This document shows positions 52,420-62,929 of a DNA stretch of 64,000 nucleotides, one piece after another. The position numbers and the translations under genes were made by a program. This stretch comes from Paralithodes platypus (Eukaryota > Arthropoda > Malacostraca > Decapoda > Lithodidae): assembly GCA_032716605.1 (NCBI GenBank), contig CM064530.1, positions 4,886,533 to 4,950,532 of the forward strand, read 5' to 3'. The notes below the pieces were generated by a model. The model did no database searches. It had not been told where the DNA came from and saw only the letters and a program-made list of their open reading frames with translations. Positions within the stretch are counted from its first letter, which is position 1; each line of letters opens with the position of its first letter.

Positions 52420-52590
52420 AGGCCGAGTTGTCTCGCAATTAACTCGGGGCCGAGCTGTCTCGGTTTTACTGGGCCGAGCTGTCTCGCCGTGGGCCGAGCT
52501 GTTTCGTTTTTACTGGGCCGAGCTGTCTCGCCGTTGGCCGAGTTGTCCTGGCCGAGCTGTCCCGTGGGCCGAGTAGTCTAGCAACCATTA
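52420..52590. repeat. Extra copy of the Foldback arm
   Basis: Repeats gccgagctgtctcg units in the same order as 52100-52225, ending gccgagtagtctagcaacc as that arm does. Either a second element's end or a tandem duplication of the right end. Confidence 0.65.
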
Positions 52591-52649
52591 TTAAAATATA
52601 CAAAATGAAAAAGGAAGAAAATATAACTGCCTTAGGATCGGCTTTCTCT

Positions 52650-52770
52650 CGTGGGATAACAAATTATCTACCGAAAAATGTACAAATTAATCTAGAAGGG
52701 GGATCTAATGGATGTTTTTTTTCTCAGTTTGATGGAGGTCTGGGGAGGAAACTAGAGAAATAATGAATAT
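52650..52770 (+). repeat. Rep-K fragment
   Basis: taccgaaaaatgtacaaatt, then tcagtttgatggaggtctgg; only the 3' part of the family. Confidence 0.5.
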
Positions 52771-53127
52771 ATGAAAAAATGGACCAAAAAGTGAACCATT
52801 AGGAGCTTATAGATACAGTAAACGTATAACATAATCCGTGAGGCGAGATAAACGTACTGGAGATTCTTTTGACGATGTTAAATATATTCATTGGGATAAA
52901 CTAACTATCGATAATATAAATGATATAGCAAATAAAACTGATATCATTTTAGGAAACCTGTATGACCCTACATTAAATCTCTGTACTCAGGTCGGATGTA
53001 GAAAATGAAACATATAGGCTACAGTTGATTGCTAAACAATATAAATCTTTGATGCCAGAACATTTTTGATCATCGAATGTTGACTATAAAAGCTCTCGTG
53101 TGATACCGGCTTTATGGCTATGGGTAA

Positions 53128-53252
53128 TTGAATTAGTATAAAGACAGGCTTATGACACCAGTGCCACCAATATGATGAAGGTTTACGATCTCTGTTACTA
53201 TATATAAGGTTTGTAGCATGTACCGTGCCTAATATATGTTAAAACAAGATAC

Positions 53253-53289
<37 letters not shown>

Positions 53290-53399
53290 ATATTAGGCAC
53301 GGTACATGCTACAAACCTTATATATATAGTAACAGAGATCGTAAACCTTCATCATATTGGTGGCACTGGTGTCATAAGCCTGTCTTTATACTAATTCAA
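53128..53399. repeat. 117-bp inverted local retrocopy with poly(T) spacer
   Basis: 53128-53244 and 53281-53399 are reverse complements apart from one extra TA. A run of T fills the gap. On the - strand the right arm reads as a copy of the left arm plus a poly(A) tail, and aaaacaagatacga is duplicated on both sides (53241-53254 and 53398-53411). This is the structure expected if a polyadenylated RNA from the left arm was reinserted beside its source in inverted orientation. Confidence 0.75.
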
Positions 53400-53413
53400 A
53401 ACAAGATACGAAA

Positions 53414-53934
53414 GGGCGGGTGCCCAACCACGAAAAGGGTTGAAATAGGGGAGCTATCCCCCCGCCAAAGGCAGCTTTCTAGGGCCTTTCCTAGCTGATG
53501 CTGAGAGGATTGGGTTCTAGTCATGTGGTGATGGGCTGGTCTATCAGAGTGAGAACTGAGCGATCTCTGCCATACCCATAGCTTACTCTGACTGTTCCTT
53601 TTACTTATATATTTTCTAGATCTCAAGTGATGGCGTCTCTTGCGTGGATTGACCTCCTAATCTACCAAGATTGGAAGCCAAAGCGTCACATCTTTCCTTT
53701 GCCCCTCAACTTTCTCTTCATAATTGCTGAGGGGCACAGGGCCCTGGGTGGGGCTTTGGTTTCCCGGGCGTTTCCGCACCCTCCTCAGCTCCCCGCCATG
53801 GAGTGGCTTCGGTCACCCAGGCTTTATTGTGGTCGGCAGGGAGGGTTCTGTGGGGGTGCTCGGTTATGGCCTTGGCCTTGCTCGGGGCCTTGGGGCTGTT
53901 CGGCCAGACAGCCTGAGGAACAGCAACAACAACA
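53414..53934 (+). mobile_element. SINE-AAC full-length copy
   Basis: Flanked by acaagatacgaaa (53401-53413 and 53935-53947), the same site used by the retrocopy just before it. Starts gggcgggtgcccaacc and ends ggaacagcaacaacaac. Confidence 0.85.
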
Positions 53935-54149
53935 ACAAGATACGAAAGGGTAAAGTGTCCATAAGATTAATATGCCCTGTAAAGATAGGCTATGTTGTTA
54001 ATGATAAACCCATTCACTAAAAAGTATAGAAAACTATCAAATCATCGAACGTAAATCTTTACTAACACATTAATATACAAAGATGATTTTGTATACCTTT
54101 TTAATGTCCCTCGATTATATATAACTATGCTGAGGTACCCGGCACTGCC

Positions 54150-55015
54150 TGGGGGAAAATCGAAGTATGGGCTGTCAATCTTGGGGGGGGGGGGACTCCA
54201 TCCCCCTCCCCCTGGGGAGTGCAGGGACAACAAGAAATTAGCTTAAAACCTATTCTGGCACCCCCTTAGTATGCATGCCAAGTATGGGCTCTCCATCTTG
54301 AAAACTGAGGGAGTTGGGGTGGAGGATGAGTGGACAAAAATAAATGTTTAAAACCTATTCTGGCACCCCCTTAGTATACATGCCAAGTATGGGCTCTCCA
54401 TCTTGAAAACTGAGGGAGTTGGGGGTTAGGGGCTTAAAACCTATTCTGAAACCCCGGGCCCTTAGTATGCATGCCAAGTATGGGCTCTCCATTTTGAAAA
54501 CTGAGGAAGTTGGGCTCTGTTCCCCCCCCCCCCATCCCCCTCCTGGGGGGTGAGGGGACAAAATTGTTTCGCATCAATCTTATTCTGGCACTCCCTTAGT
54601 AGGATATATGCATGCCAGGTATGGTTTCTCCATCTTGAAAACTGAGGGAGTTGGGGGGCACCCAACCTCCCTCCAGGGGGTGAGGGGACAAAACAGCGTT
54701 TGCTTAAAACCTATTCTGGCACCCCCTTAGTATGCATGCCAAGCATGGGCTCTCCATCTTGAAAACTGATGGATTCAAGGGGAGGCCTCACCCTACCCCC
54801 GGGGGCGAGGGGACAATTTTTGTTTTGCTTAATTGAGATGTATTCTGGCACCCCTTAGTATGCCAAGTATGGGCTCTCCATCTTCAAAACTGAGGGAGTT
54901 GGGGGGCTTTAAAACTACTCTGGTACCCCCTTAGTATGTATGCCAAGTATGGACTCTCCATCTTGAAAACTGAGGGAGTAGTTCGTGAACAAACAGACAG
55001 AAAGTGCCCTCTTTA
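54150..55015. repeat. Minisatellite, about 8 units of roughly 70-140 bp
   Basis: Each unit contains attctggcacccccttagta, then tgccaagtatgggctctcca and ttgaaaactgagggagttgg, followed by a variable G/C-rich stretch (about 54250, 54356, 54440, 54590, 54715, 54840, 54915). The block ends in a tail with agagggcac and tctgtctgtttgttc motifs on the - strand. Confidence 0.85.
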
Positions 55016-55108
55016 TATAGATGTTATGCAGTGTGTGGGAATTGGGGTAATCTAGAAATTTGTCTCATGAGTTAATCGATTATATTCACCATAGGAGGAA
55101 TAATACAC

Positions 55109-55864
55109 CTACCTCCGAAAGAAATTTCGAATTGTTTGTACGCAGGTGGGTCGGATAGTGATTTTTTTGCTGAGCAAAACATCCATACCAATAACCAGGT
55201 CAAAGCAGTACCCTTCACTGACGTAGGGGCACATCTTACCACTCAGTAACTTCCCCTTGAACCCAACCACCGACGAGCGCTCTCTGAACACGAACGTTGT
55301 ATCCTTTAGTGCAGGATCCTGCCCATATGTACAGTAGATTGGTCGGCAAGGAACGAGGACTAGGTTACATGTGTTTCTAGCAACTTCATGGGACATAAAA
55401 GTGTGGTCGCTGCCGGTGTCAACAACAGTCTTCACTTTTCTACCGTTGATCTTTATGAAGGTTTGGCATATATTGCGAGTCCTTAGCTCGGGTAGATGAT
55501 AGCCTTTTGGAATTATCAACTTTGGGTCATTTAGAGAGAGGTCAAGGGTACAGTGGTAGCGACGCAGGAAATCTAGCCCCAGGATACTTTGTCTTGCTTT
55601 CGGATCATGTAACATATGTAATTTTACCCTGGTGGTAATGTTATCGGGACCGTGTAAGACGTCAGAAAATGCATAGGATTGATAACGGGACGAATATTGT
55701 ACGATGTTTCCATTCAAACCAGAAGTCATAAAGTCTGTTAAACTGATGTGGCTCAGTGTGGACCCTGTATCAACTAAAAAGAAAACATCATGACCACCTA
55801 ATTTTAAGTCAACGTGGGGCCTACCATGGTCATCATATACGAGAGGGATAGTGTGACCCTTCAT
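55109..55864 (-). CDS. Tandem retropepsin-like (clan AA) aspartic protease, single ORF
   Basis: An intronless 251-residue ORF, ATG at 55864-55862, stop TAG at 55111-55109. Two similar halves are visible. Half 1 has LVDTGSTLSHIS (Asp32) and ILGLDFLRRY (94-103); half 2 has VVDTGSDHTFMS (Asp149) and LVIGMDVLLSKK (223-234). Each is the D-T-G plus hydrophobic-G-x-D pattern of a retropepsin-like monomer, with spacings of 64 and 77 residues, near the family's normal range. Retropepsins are usually homodimers with one DTG per chain; here two are fused. No reverse transcriptase, integrase, gag or long terminal repeat lies within several kb. It could be a domesticated retroelement protease, a remnant of an unfamiliar element, or an endogenous viral gene. 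Both catalytic Asp residues are present. Substrate and cell location are unknown. Confidence 0.72.
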   Translation of the reverse strand: MKGHTIPLVYDDHGRPHVDLKLGGHDVFFLVDTGSTLSHISLTDFMTSGLNGNIVQYSSRYQSYAFSDVLHGPDNITTRVKLHMLHDPKARQSILGLDFLRRYHCTLDLSLNDPKLIIPKGYHLPELRTRNICQTFIKINGRKVKTVVDTGSDHTFMSHEVARNTCNLVLVPCRPIYCTYGQDPALKDTTFVFRERSSVVGFKGKLLSGKMCPYVSEGYCFDLVIGMDVLLSKKITIRPTCVQTIRNFFRR

Positions 55865-55929
55865 AGTGACTGAACAAATATATAGGCCTATATATATGTT
55901 TTGAAACTGTTATATCACCTTTTTTAACT

Positions 55930-56830
55930 CTTTGAATTTAGACAATAAACGTAAATATATTTAATTAAATATACTATAGTCTGTACACTTATACTGACAG
56001 CAATGGAAATTAGTTACCAAAATAAATAGCTTACAGTACAAGATTGTTTATGTAGCTTAAAACCTCACAAGAATACCTAAGTGCGTCCTACGCTCTCGAG
56101 AACTAAATTGATATGAGCAAACTTTTGCCGTTTCCTCTTGATACTCTTCTTCTTCTTCTTCTTCTTTTTGTGGAGTTGCTGTCTGCTATAGCCACGCCCA
56201 GAGGATAGTTGTTGCGCAACTACAATTATTAGGCCTATTATTCAGTACAGTTGATTTATCCATTATTTTATTTCGACAATATATATAAACATAAGTTAAA
56301 TATAATAAATCATATTTTGTCTTGATTATATTTGTGACCATAATGAATTGTCATGCGAGCGATGTCAGTACAGGCATTTGTAAATAGTTACCGGTACCCT
56401 AATTATTTTTATTTTCTTTCACACTTTAGTAAAAGAAAATGAGAATAATTAGGGTAACTATTATAAATATACAAAGCGGTCACATAATGACAACACTGGT
56501 TTACGTTTACATTATAAGCTGCGTTTTTCGTTACCACCACTGATTATCTATTGGGCTTTTGGCAGAAAATACCAAAAATTATCAGTGATATCCGAGACCG
56601 AGACATTATGTTTACATAGGCTACAGTAGGCTAGTCTATTCTCATCGTCCAACATTACTGCTTCATAATTATCAGCCAACTTAATATAACCCTTTATACT
56701 ATTAAATTATCACTAGAACAATACCCTATAAAACGTAGGAAGTCTTGTGGAAAAATATGGCAACATTAGAAAACAATACAAGATAAACTAAAGCACTAAT
56801 ATACAGTATATATGCTCGAATAAAATTAAA
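55930..56830. other. Sequence upstream of the protease ORF
   Basis: AT-rich. Contains a 48-bp LINE-AAG 3' end on the - strand at 56143-56190 and an imperfect inverted motif at 56390-56460 (accctaattattttta against gagaataattagggta). No LTR, gag-like frame or second gene is seen. Confidence 0.5.
56143..56190 (-). mobile_element. LINE-AAG minimal 3' end
   Basis: The reverse complement reads gacagcaactccacaaaaag then (AAG)n, identical to the end of copy 2 at 4880-4911. Confidence 0.7.
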
Positions 56831-57060
56831 AAGTCGCTAGATAGTCCCCAGACACTAAAACTTGTATGTCACTAGAAACAAAATATGTTGAAGTATCTAG
56901 AATAATCTTTAGCAATCGAAAAATAGCTACAATTCCTTAAAATGGTGAACATTTCTTTAATATCGCTAGAATTCATCATATCTTGATGTCGCTAGATGGA
57001 AGTGATGGAACTGATTCGCTGGATCTAGCGGTAGCTGCTACATTGGCGCATCATCGTACC
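56830..57060 (-). repeat. ctagcga-motif repeat
   Basis: Multiple scattered tcgctaga/tagcgata motifs; the inverted counterpart with the same style lies at 63690-63870. Weak, diverged similarity. Confidence 0.4.
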
Positions 57061-57983
57061 AAGACCAATTCATTCCGGTTATTATGAACAAGGCCAGATT
57101 TCGAAACTATTAGGCCTACAATTAGTTCACAGTTCTGAGATCATCAGATTGGTTTAGGAATCGATTTACACAATTACAGTTCCATTAGTTTCGAAAACAT
57201 TCACATAAAACGCTACTTTTAACAAAGCAGTCCTCACCCGAGATTGTCCAGGCGATGGTGCTGATTAGCAACTAATTTCTCGATACTTAATGGAAAAACA
57301 TGAAACTACTATGGAAAAGCAGAAGGTTTGGATGGTATTGCTGTGGAGTGTATAAAGAAGGGTGGAGATGTGATAATAGATTGGTTGGTGAGACTTTTCA
57401 ATGTGTGCTTTGCTGTGTCAATGGTACCAATAGACTGGAAGAGTGCATGTATTGTGCCGTTGTACAAGGGGAAGGGAGATCGGCAGGAGTGTTCAAGTTA
57501 TAGAGGTATTAGTTTATTGTCAGTGGTTGGAAAGCTGTATGGCAGGGTGTTGATAGAGAGGATAATAAAGTGTACGGAAGTTGCAATAGGAGAAGAAAAG
57601 TGCGGTTTTAGGAGGGGAAGAGGGTGCGTGGATCAGATGTTTGCAGTAAGACAGTTATGCGAGAAGTATTTAGAGAAGCATAAGGAGATATTTTGGGCTT
57701 TTATGGACTTGGAAAAAGCGTATGATCGTGTGGACCGTGAAGCAATGTGGAAGGTGTTAAGGATTTATGAAATAGGAGGAAATTTGTTAGAAGCAGTTAA
57801 GAGTTTTTATGAAGGGAGCAGAGCATGTGTGAGAGTAGGAAATGGTGAGTTGAGTGAATGGTTTGAGGTAAAGGTAGGTTTGCGACAGGGTTGTGTAATG
57901 TCACCATGGCTGTTTAATATGTTTATGGATGGTGTGGTGAGGGAGGTGAAAAGGAGAACTATGGGAAGAGGATTGGGTTTAGT

Positions 57984-58498
57984 TGTTGTTGTTCCCCAAG
58001 CTGCCTGGCCGAACAGCCCCAAGGCCCCGAGCAAGGCCAAGGCCATAACTGAGCACCCCCACAGAACCCTCTCTGCCTACCACAATAAAGCCTGGGTGAC
58101 CGAAGCCACTCCATGGCGGGGAGCTGAGGAGGGTGCGGAAACGCCCGGGAAACCAAAGTCCCACCCAGGGCCCTGTGCCCCTCAGCAATTATGAAGAGAA
58201 AGTTGAGGGGCAAAGGAAAAATGTGACGCTTTGGCTTCCAATCTTGGTAGATTGGGAGGTCAATCCACGGAAAAGACGCCGTCACTTGAGATCTAGGAAA
58301 TACATAAGTAAAAGGAACAGTCGGAGTAAGCTATGGGTATGGCAGAGATCGCTCAGTTCTCACTCTGATAGACCAGCCCATTACCATATGACTAGAACCC
58401 AATCCTCTCAGCATCAGCTAGGAAAGGCCCTAGAAAGCCGCCTTTGGCGGGGGGATAGCTCCCCTATTTCAACCCCTTTCGGGGTTGGGCACCCGCCC
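57984..58498 (-). mobile_element. SINE-AAC inside the RTE reverse transcriptase
   Basis: Target duplication aggattgggtttagt (57969-57983 and 58499-58513). Full length; on the - strand it starts gggcgggtgcccaacc and ends ggggaacaacaac. Confidence 0.92.
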
Positions 58499-58682
58499 AG
58501 GATTGGGTTTAGTAGGAAAGAATGGTAGAGATTGGGAGTTGAATCAGTTGCTGTTCGCTGATGACACAGCATTGGTGGCGGATTCTGATGAGAAACTGCA
58601 GCGGGTAGTCAAAGAGTTTGGTGTGGTTTGTGGAAGGAGGAAACTGAAGGTGAACGTTAATAAAAGTAAAGTAATGGTGTGT

Positions 58683-59824
58683 TGTTGTTGTTGTTGTTGT
58701 TCCCTAAGCTGCCTGGCCGAACAGCCCCGAGTCCCTGAGAAAGGCCATGGCCACGATCGGGCTTTCCCACAGAGCTCTCATTGAGTGTAGATTGTGTTGT
58801 TGGCGTAAGTGGTTGTGTGAAATGCAGTCTTCTATGATGTGTTTAATGGTATGGGGTGCTGTGTTACATCCCGGGCAGGCGTCGACAACGGAGTCATCCA
58901 GTCTCTTCTGATAGCTCAGGAGAGCTGGATGGTGTCCGCATCTCAGCCTGGCCAGGTGGACTCTGTCCTCGCGAGGAAGGGAGGATTCGGAAGGATGGAT
59001 TTCGGGAGGTCGTGCATGCAGCTGCGTGTTGTCTGTGAGTGAGTGGATGGATCGGTGAGAGATATGAGTATGGATGTGCTTCTGGAAGTTGGTTCGGGGT
59101 GGGCAGGGAGGGAGAGAGGACAATAATTGTGTGTGATACCGTGTGCTGGGTGTTGTTTTGATATTTCTTGGTGTCTGTGGGTGTGTTGCCATGTAGTTTA
59201 GTGGGTGGTCTTGGTTCGTGGAGGCTGCTGCCAGGAATTGAGTGCCTCTCATGTCCAGATGGTCTTTGACTTTGAGAATTTTGGTTTCTTGATGTAGGTG
59301 ATCTGTGGGTGAAGTAGCTGTGCAGCCTGTAATGATCTTCAGGGCTTTGTTTTGAATAGTCTGTAAGGTCTTATGATGTGTTTCAGCTAGGTTAGAAGCC
59401 CAGGCTGGGCTTGCGTATTCCATCACTGATCTTATGTATTGTTTATATACTGTGGTGGTAGTTTCTTTGTTGTGTCCAAATTTTGTGTGAGCAAGTGACC
59501 TGAGGGCGTTAAGTCTGGGTGTCAGTTTCTTTTTAATGTTTGTGGTGTGCTGTTTGAATGTCATATGAGTATCATATGTTACTCCTAGGATTTTGGGTGT
59601 GTGTGTATGTGTTAGGGTGTGTTGTTTATGGTGAGTTGAGGGATGTATTCGTGTTCTCCTGTCCAACTTGTGAGCAGGGTTGCGGTGGATTTGGCTGGGG
59701 CTAGATTAAGTCTGTTTGTAGTGCACCAACCATGTAGTGTGTTGAGATAGGGTTGAAGGAGATCTGTTGCTCTTTTTGGGTCATGGTGTGTGCATGTGAG
59801 TGTTATGTCATCTGCATAGGAGGC
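58683..59824 (-). mobile_element. Jockey-AAC LINE, C-terminal part, inside the RTE LINE
   Basis: Target duplication taatggtgtgt (58672-58682 and 59825-59835). The - strand ORF (59666-58704) covers the reverse transcriptase thumb and C-terminal region: KILGVTYDTHMTFKQHT, then YIRSVMEYASPAWASN, IQNKALKIITGC and a CPGC...H(x4)C cluster (DACPGCNTAPHTIKHIIEDC). The 3' end ggctgttcggccaggcagct, then tagggaacaacaac, closely matches the end of SINE-AAC, marking this LINE or a close relative as the likely source of enzymes for the SINE. Confidence 0.85.
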
Positions 59825-60896
59825 TAATGGTGTGTAATAGGGGAGAGCATAGGGTGAATCTAGATGTGAGGCTGGATGGGGAAATATTGGAACAAGTAGA
59901 GTGTTTTAAATATCTAGGAGGAACAATAAGCAGGAGTAGAGGTATGGAAGTGGAGGTAAAACAGAGAGTGTGTGAAGGAAGGAAGGTTTTCGGAGCAATG
60001 GGAAGTATGTGGAAGACGAGAAATCTCGGAGTGAAAGTAAAAAGTGAACTGTATCAAGGAATTGTTGTGCCAACAGTGATGTATGGGGCTGAGACATGGG
60101 CTCTGAAGAAAAAGGAGAAAAGAGGGCTGGATGTGATGGAGATGAGCTGCTTGAGGAGTATGTGTGGAGTTACTCGTAGAGACAGATTGAGGAATGAAGA
60201 GATACGTAGGAGAGTGGGGCAGCAGGAACATTTGTCAGCCAGAGTGGACAGAAGGGTGCTGAGCTGGTATGGTCATGTTGAACGAATGGGAGATGAAAGG
60301 CTTACAAAGAGAATATGTGAGTCAGGCACAAGGGGAGATAGAAGGGCAGGAAGACCCCCATTGAGATGGAGAGACTGTGTAAGAAAGGCTTTGGATGATA
60401 GAGGAATGACTATAGATCAGGCAGGGGAAGTGGTGGTGGACAGGAGTGAATGGAGAATGTTTGTGAATAGTTGAGTGAACACGTGGTCATTTGGAGTAAG
60501 GGGTCGGGCGCAAGTTGGACTAGATAATAGTCCATCAGGCGCCTGGCCCGGGGAGACGATTAATATGAAGGGTGTGCCTGGAAGTGTGGTGGGAGGGCTT
60601 GTGGCTTTGGCTCCGCTGCATGTCTGCCTGCCGAGATCGGAACCTCTCCGGGTGGTCAGGGGCCGGGGGAGTGCTGGAGCGACCTTGGTAACCCTGGTCT
60701 CTGGGTCTTCTCCTGGGTGACCTGGATGTGTGAGAGTTTGTGTTTTTTTATCTGTGTTTATTTTTTGTTTTATGTTGTTTTTGTGTTTTCCCTGTTCTTG
60801 CTCTGTCTTGAGTCGGCTACCCCCAAAATGGGGATTGGGCCTGAGCATATAGATAGATAGATATACTATGGCTCTACATCATATAAATAACAAGTT

Positions 60897-61866
60897 TAAG
60901 GGGGTAGTATTCGCTTTTTCTGGACCCCCTTCTCTCTCATGTTTAGCATATTAGTTTTGAGATATTAAGACGTACGTTATTTCCGTTAGTTTAGAGATTT
61001 TGAGACCTTTCGCCCCATTTCTTGGTCAATATTAAGACCTTTCGTGCCATTTAGGTGTTGATTTTTTTCCTGGCGAGCGATAGTGAGCCTGTAATTTTAG
61101 AAGGAACCAACCATCGGCCTGGAAATTTTTCTACCGAAAAATGTACTAATTTATCTTGAAAGGGTGTCTAGGAGTGTTTTTTTAAAGCTTGATGGAGGTT
61201 TAGCGAGGAAACTCAAAAATAAATAAATAGATAAATATATAGACCAAAAACCAAGCAGTACCCCCTTAAATAATGAACAATAGACTTCACTACGAAATGT
61301 GCATAACAGCTGAGTAACCAAGATAAAGACATGACAATTTACCCTCAGCTGGGGGAAAAAAACAGAGTATAATAATAATGGTGTTGTTGTTGATGACGTC
61401 ACGGGTATCTCCTTTATCCTGCCACACGCTTGACCTGCAACACGTAAAATCCATCACAGATTTTGAGGAGATAATGATGATGATGATTATTGTACTGATG
61501 ATGATGATGATTGTAATACTGATGATGATATATATATATATATTTGAGTTTCCTTGCTAGACCTTCATCAAGCTAATACAAAAAAAACAAACAAACACCC
61601 TTTCAAGATAGATTTGTGCATTTTTCGGTAGAAAAATGTTCCGACCAAAGGCCGGTACCTTCTGAAATTACAGGTTCGCTATCGCTCGCCAGGAAACAAA
61701 TCGACACCTAAATGGCATTAATGGTCATAATATTGACAAAGAAATGAGGCGAAAGGTCTCAAAATTGCCAAAATAATGGAACGAACGTCTTAAATTAACA
61801 TCTCAATACTAATTTGCTAAACATGAGGGAGAAGGGGGTCCAGAAAAAGCGACTACCTCCCCCTTA
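60897..61866. mobile_element. Palindromic pair of Rep-K copies, TTAA-like ends
   Basis: 60897-61215 and about 61545-61866 are inverted Rep-K copies. The outer ends are ttaagggggtagt and, in reverse complement, ttaagggggaggtagt. The centre has a truncated MITE-G end (61325-61372), then gatgatgatg repeats and a short TA run. It may be one foldback element. Confidence 0.6.
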
Positions 61867-62009
61867 ACCCCGGGATATTAGTTTTGAGATTTTAATATGT
61901 TAATTCGGCCCTTAAGTTTGTCGATTTTAAGACTCTTAGCCCAATTTTGTTGTTAATTTTAAGACCTTTCGTGCCATATAGGTGTCGATTTTATATAATT
62001 ATGTTGTCT

Positions 62010-62470
62010 GATGTACACGGATAAAAGATGTCTCGGATGGTTGAAAGCCGCTCGCTTGTAGTTAGTTAAAATAGGACTTCAGAGGCTATCAACCCTATTG
62101 GATTATTAAGCCAGCACACTGTAAGTCAAGTATAACGTCAGGACTGGAGCCTCTCTGCGAAAAGTAAAGCTCGTGTGTTTGGGACTATATATACTGCATA
62201 AGTCTGTTCTGAATCCCTTGGCATCTGATTTCTCGATTCTTAATGGAGAAAAAGGATAGTGTTGTGTCTTTGTGTCATATTATTGCCACGTTTTCAGAAT
62301 TAGGAACATAAGTCGCTACAAACTCATAATAATAGCCGAGTAATCAAGATGGCGAGATAGCAATTTACCATCAGCTGGGGAAAACAAAACAGACTATACG
62401 CTATAGCAACACGTACTATGAAAAGCATGTAGCCATCATAATAATTTACTTTATCCTACTTTACTCATTT
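62010..62470. other. Unassigned sequence with a truncated MITE-G
   Basis: The right part of MITE-G occupies about 62225-62394 (tttctcgattcttaatgg to cagctggggaaaacaaaaca). Nothing else recognised. Confidence 0.45.
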
Positions 62471-62850
62471 AAGGGAGCCCACCTCGCTTTTTTTCTCTTT
62501 CTCTCCCTCTCTCTTTGGCTGGTATCCATTCGGCCCCATTCAGCCTGCTGTTTTAAGACGTTTACCCCCATCCAGGTGTCAATATTTACCTGGCGAGCGT
62601 TAGCGAGCCAGCATATTATATATTTTTATTTTGACAGCAAGCTAAATTTGTACATTTTTCGATAGAAAAATGTCTCCGGCGAAGCTGGACTTCTCCATAC
62701 AAAGCTGCCTCGATATCGCTCGCCAGGAAGAAATCGACACCTGGATGGGGATAAACGTCTTAAAACAGTTGGCTGAATGGGGCCGAATGGATACAAGCCA
62801 GGGAAAGAGAGAAAGATAAAACAAAAAACCGGTGACCCCCCTTAACCTTA
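62471..62850. mobile_element. Second palindromic Rep-K pair
   Basis: 62505-62600 and 62700-62810 are inverted (cattcggccccattcagcc; tttaagacgttta(t/c)ccccatcca; cctggcgagc). The ends read tttaaggg and ccccttaa. It holds a variant of the gcgagcgatagcgagcc motif in each arm. Confidence 0.6.
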
Positions 62851-62929
62851 AAATTTGCCTAAATGATAACAGGCTTCTCACAATACGTAGACGGAGGTCT
62901 TACACAAAAAAAAAAAAACAAAAAAAAAA

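Larger units (their letters stand above)
57315..60863 (+). mobile_element. RTE LINE (RTE-GATA), 5'-truncated, split twice
   Basis: The coding part carries reverse transcriptase motifs in order: LYKGKGDRQECSSYRGISLL, FMDLEKAYDRVDREAM, GLRQGCVMSPWLFNMF, LLFADDTALVADS (catalytic), then YGAETWALKKKEKRGLDVME, SWYGHVERMGDERL and the C-terminus FVNS at 60472. It is broken by a SINE-AAC (57984-58498) and a Jockey-AAC LINE (58683-59824). With those and their duplicated sites set aside, the frame is continuous on both sides of each, so this was a young copy. A 3' untranslated part of about 390 bp ends in GATA repeats. Target duplication tactatgg (57307-57314 and 60864-60871). The endonuclease half is missing. 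Confidence 0.85.

Noticed and set aside
57328..58194. 288-residue reverse transcriptase protein as an intact gene
   Set aside because: Its last ~70 residues are translated from the inserted SINE, so the frame is a chimera of a broken LINE and a SINE.
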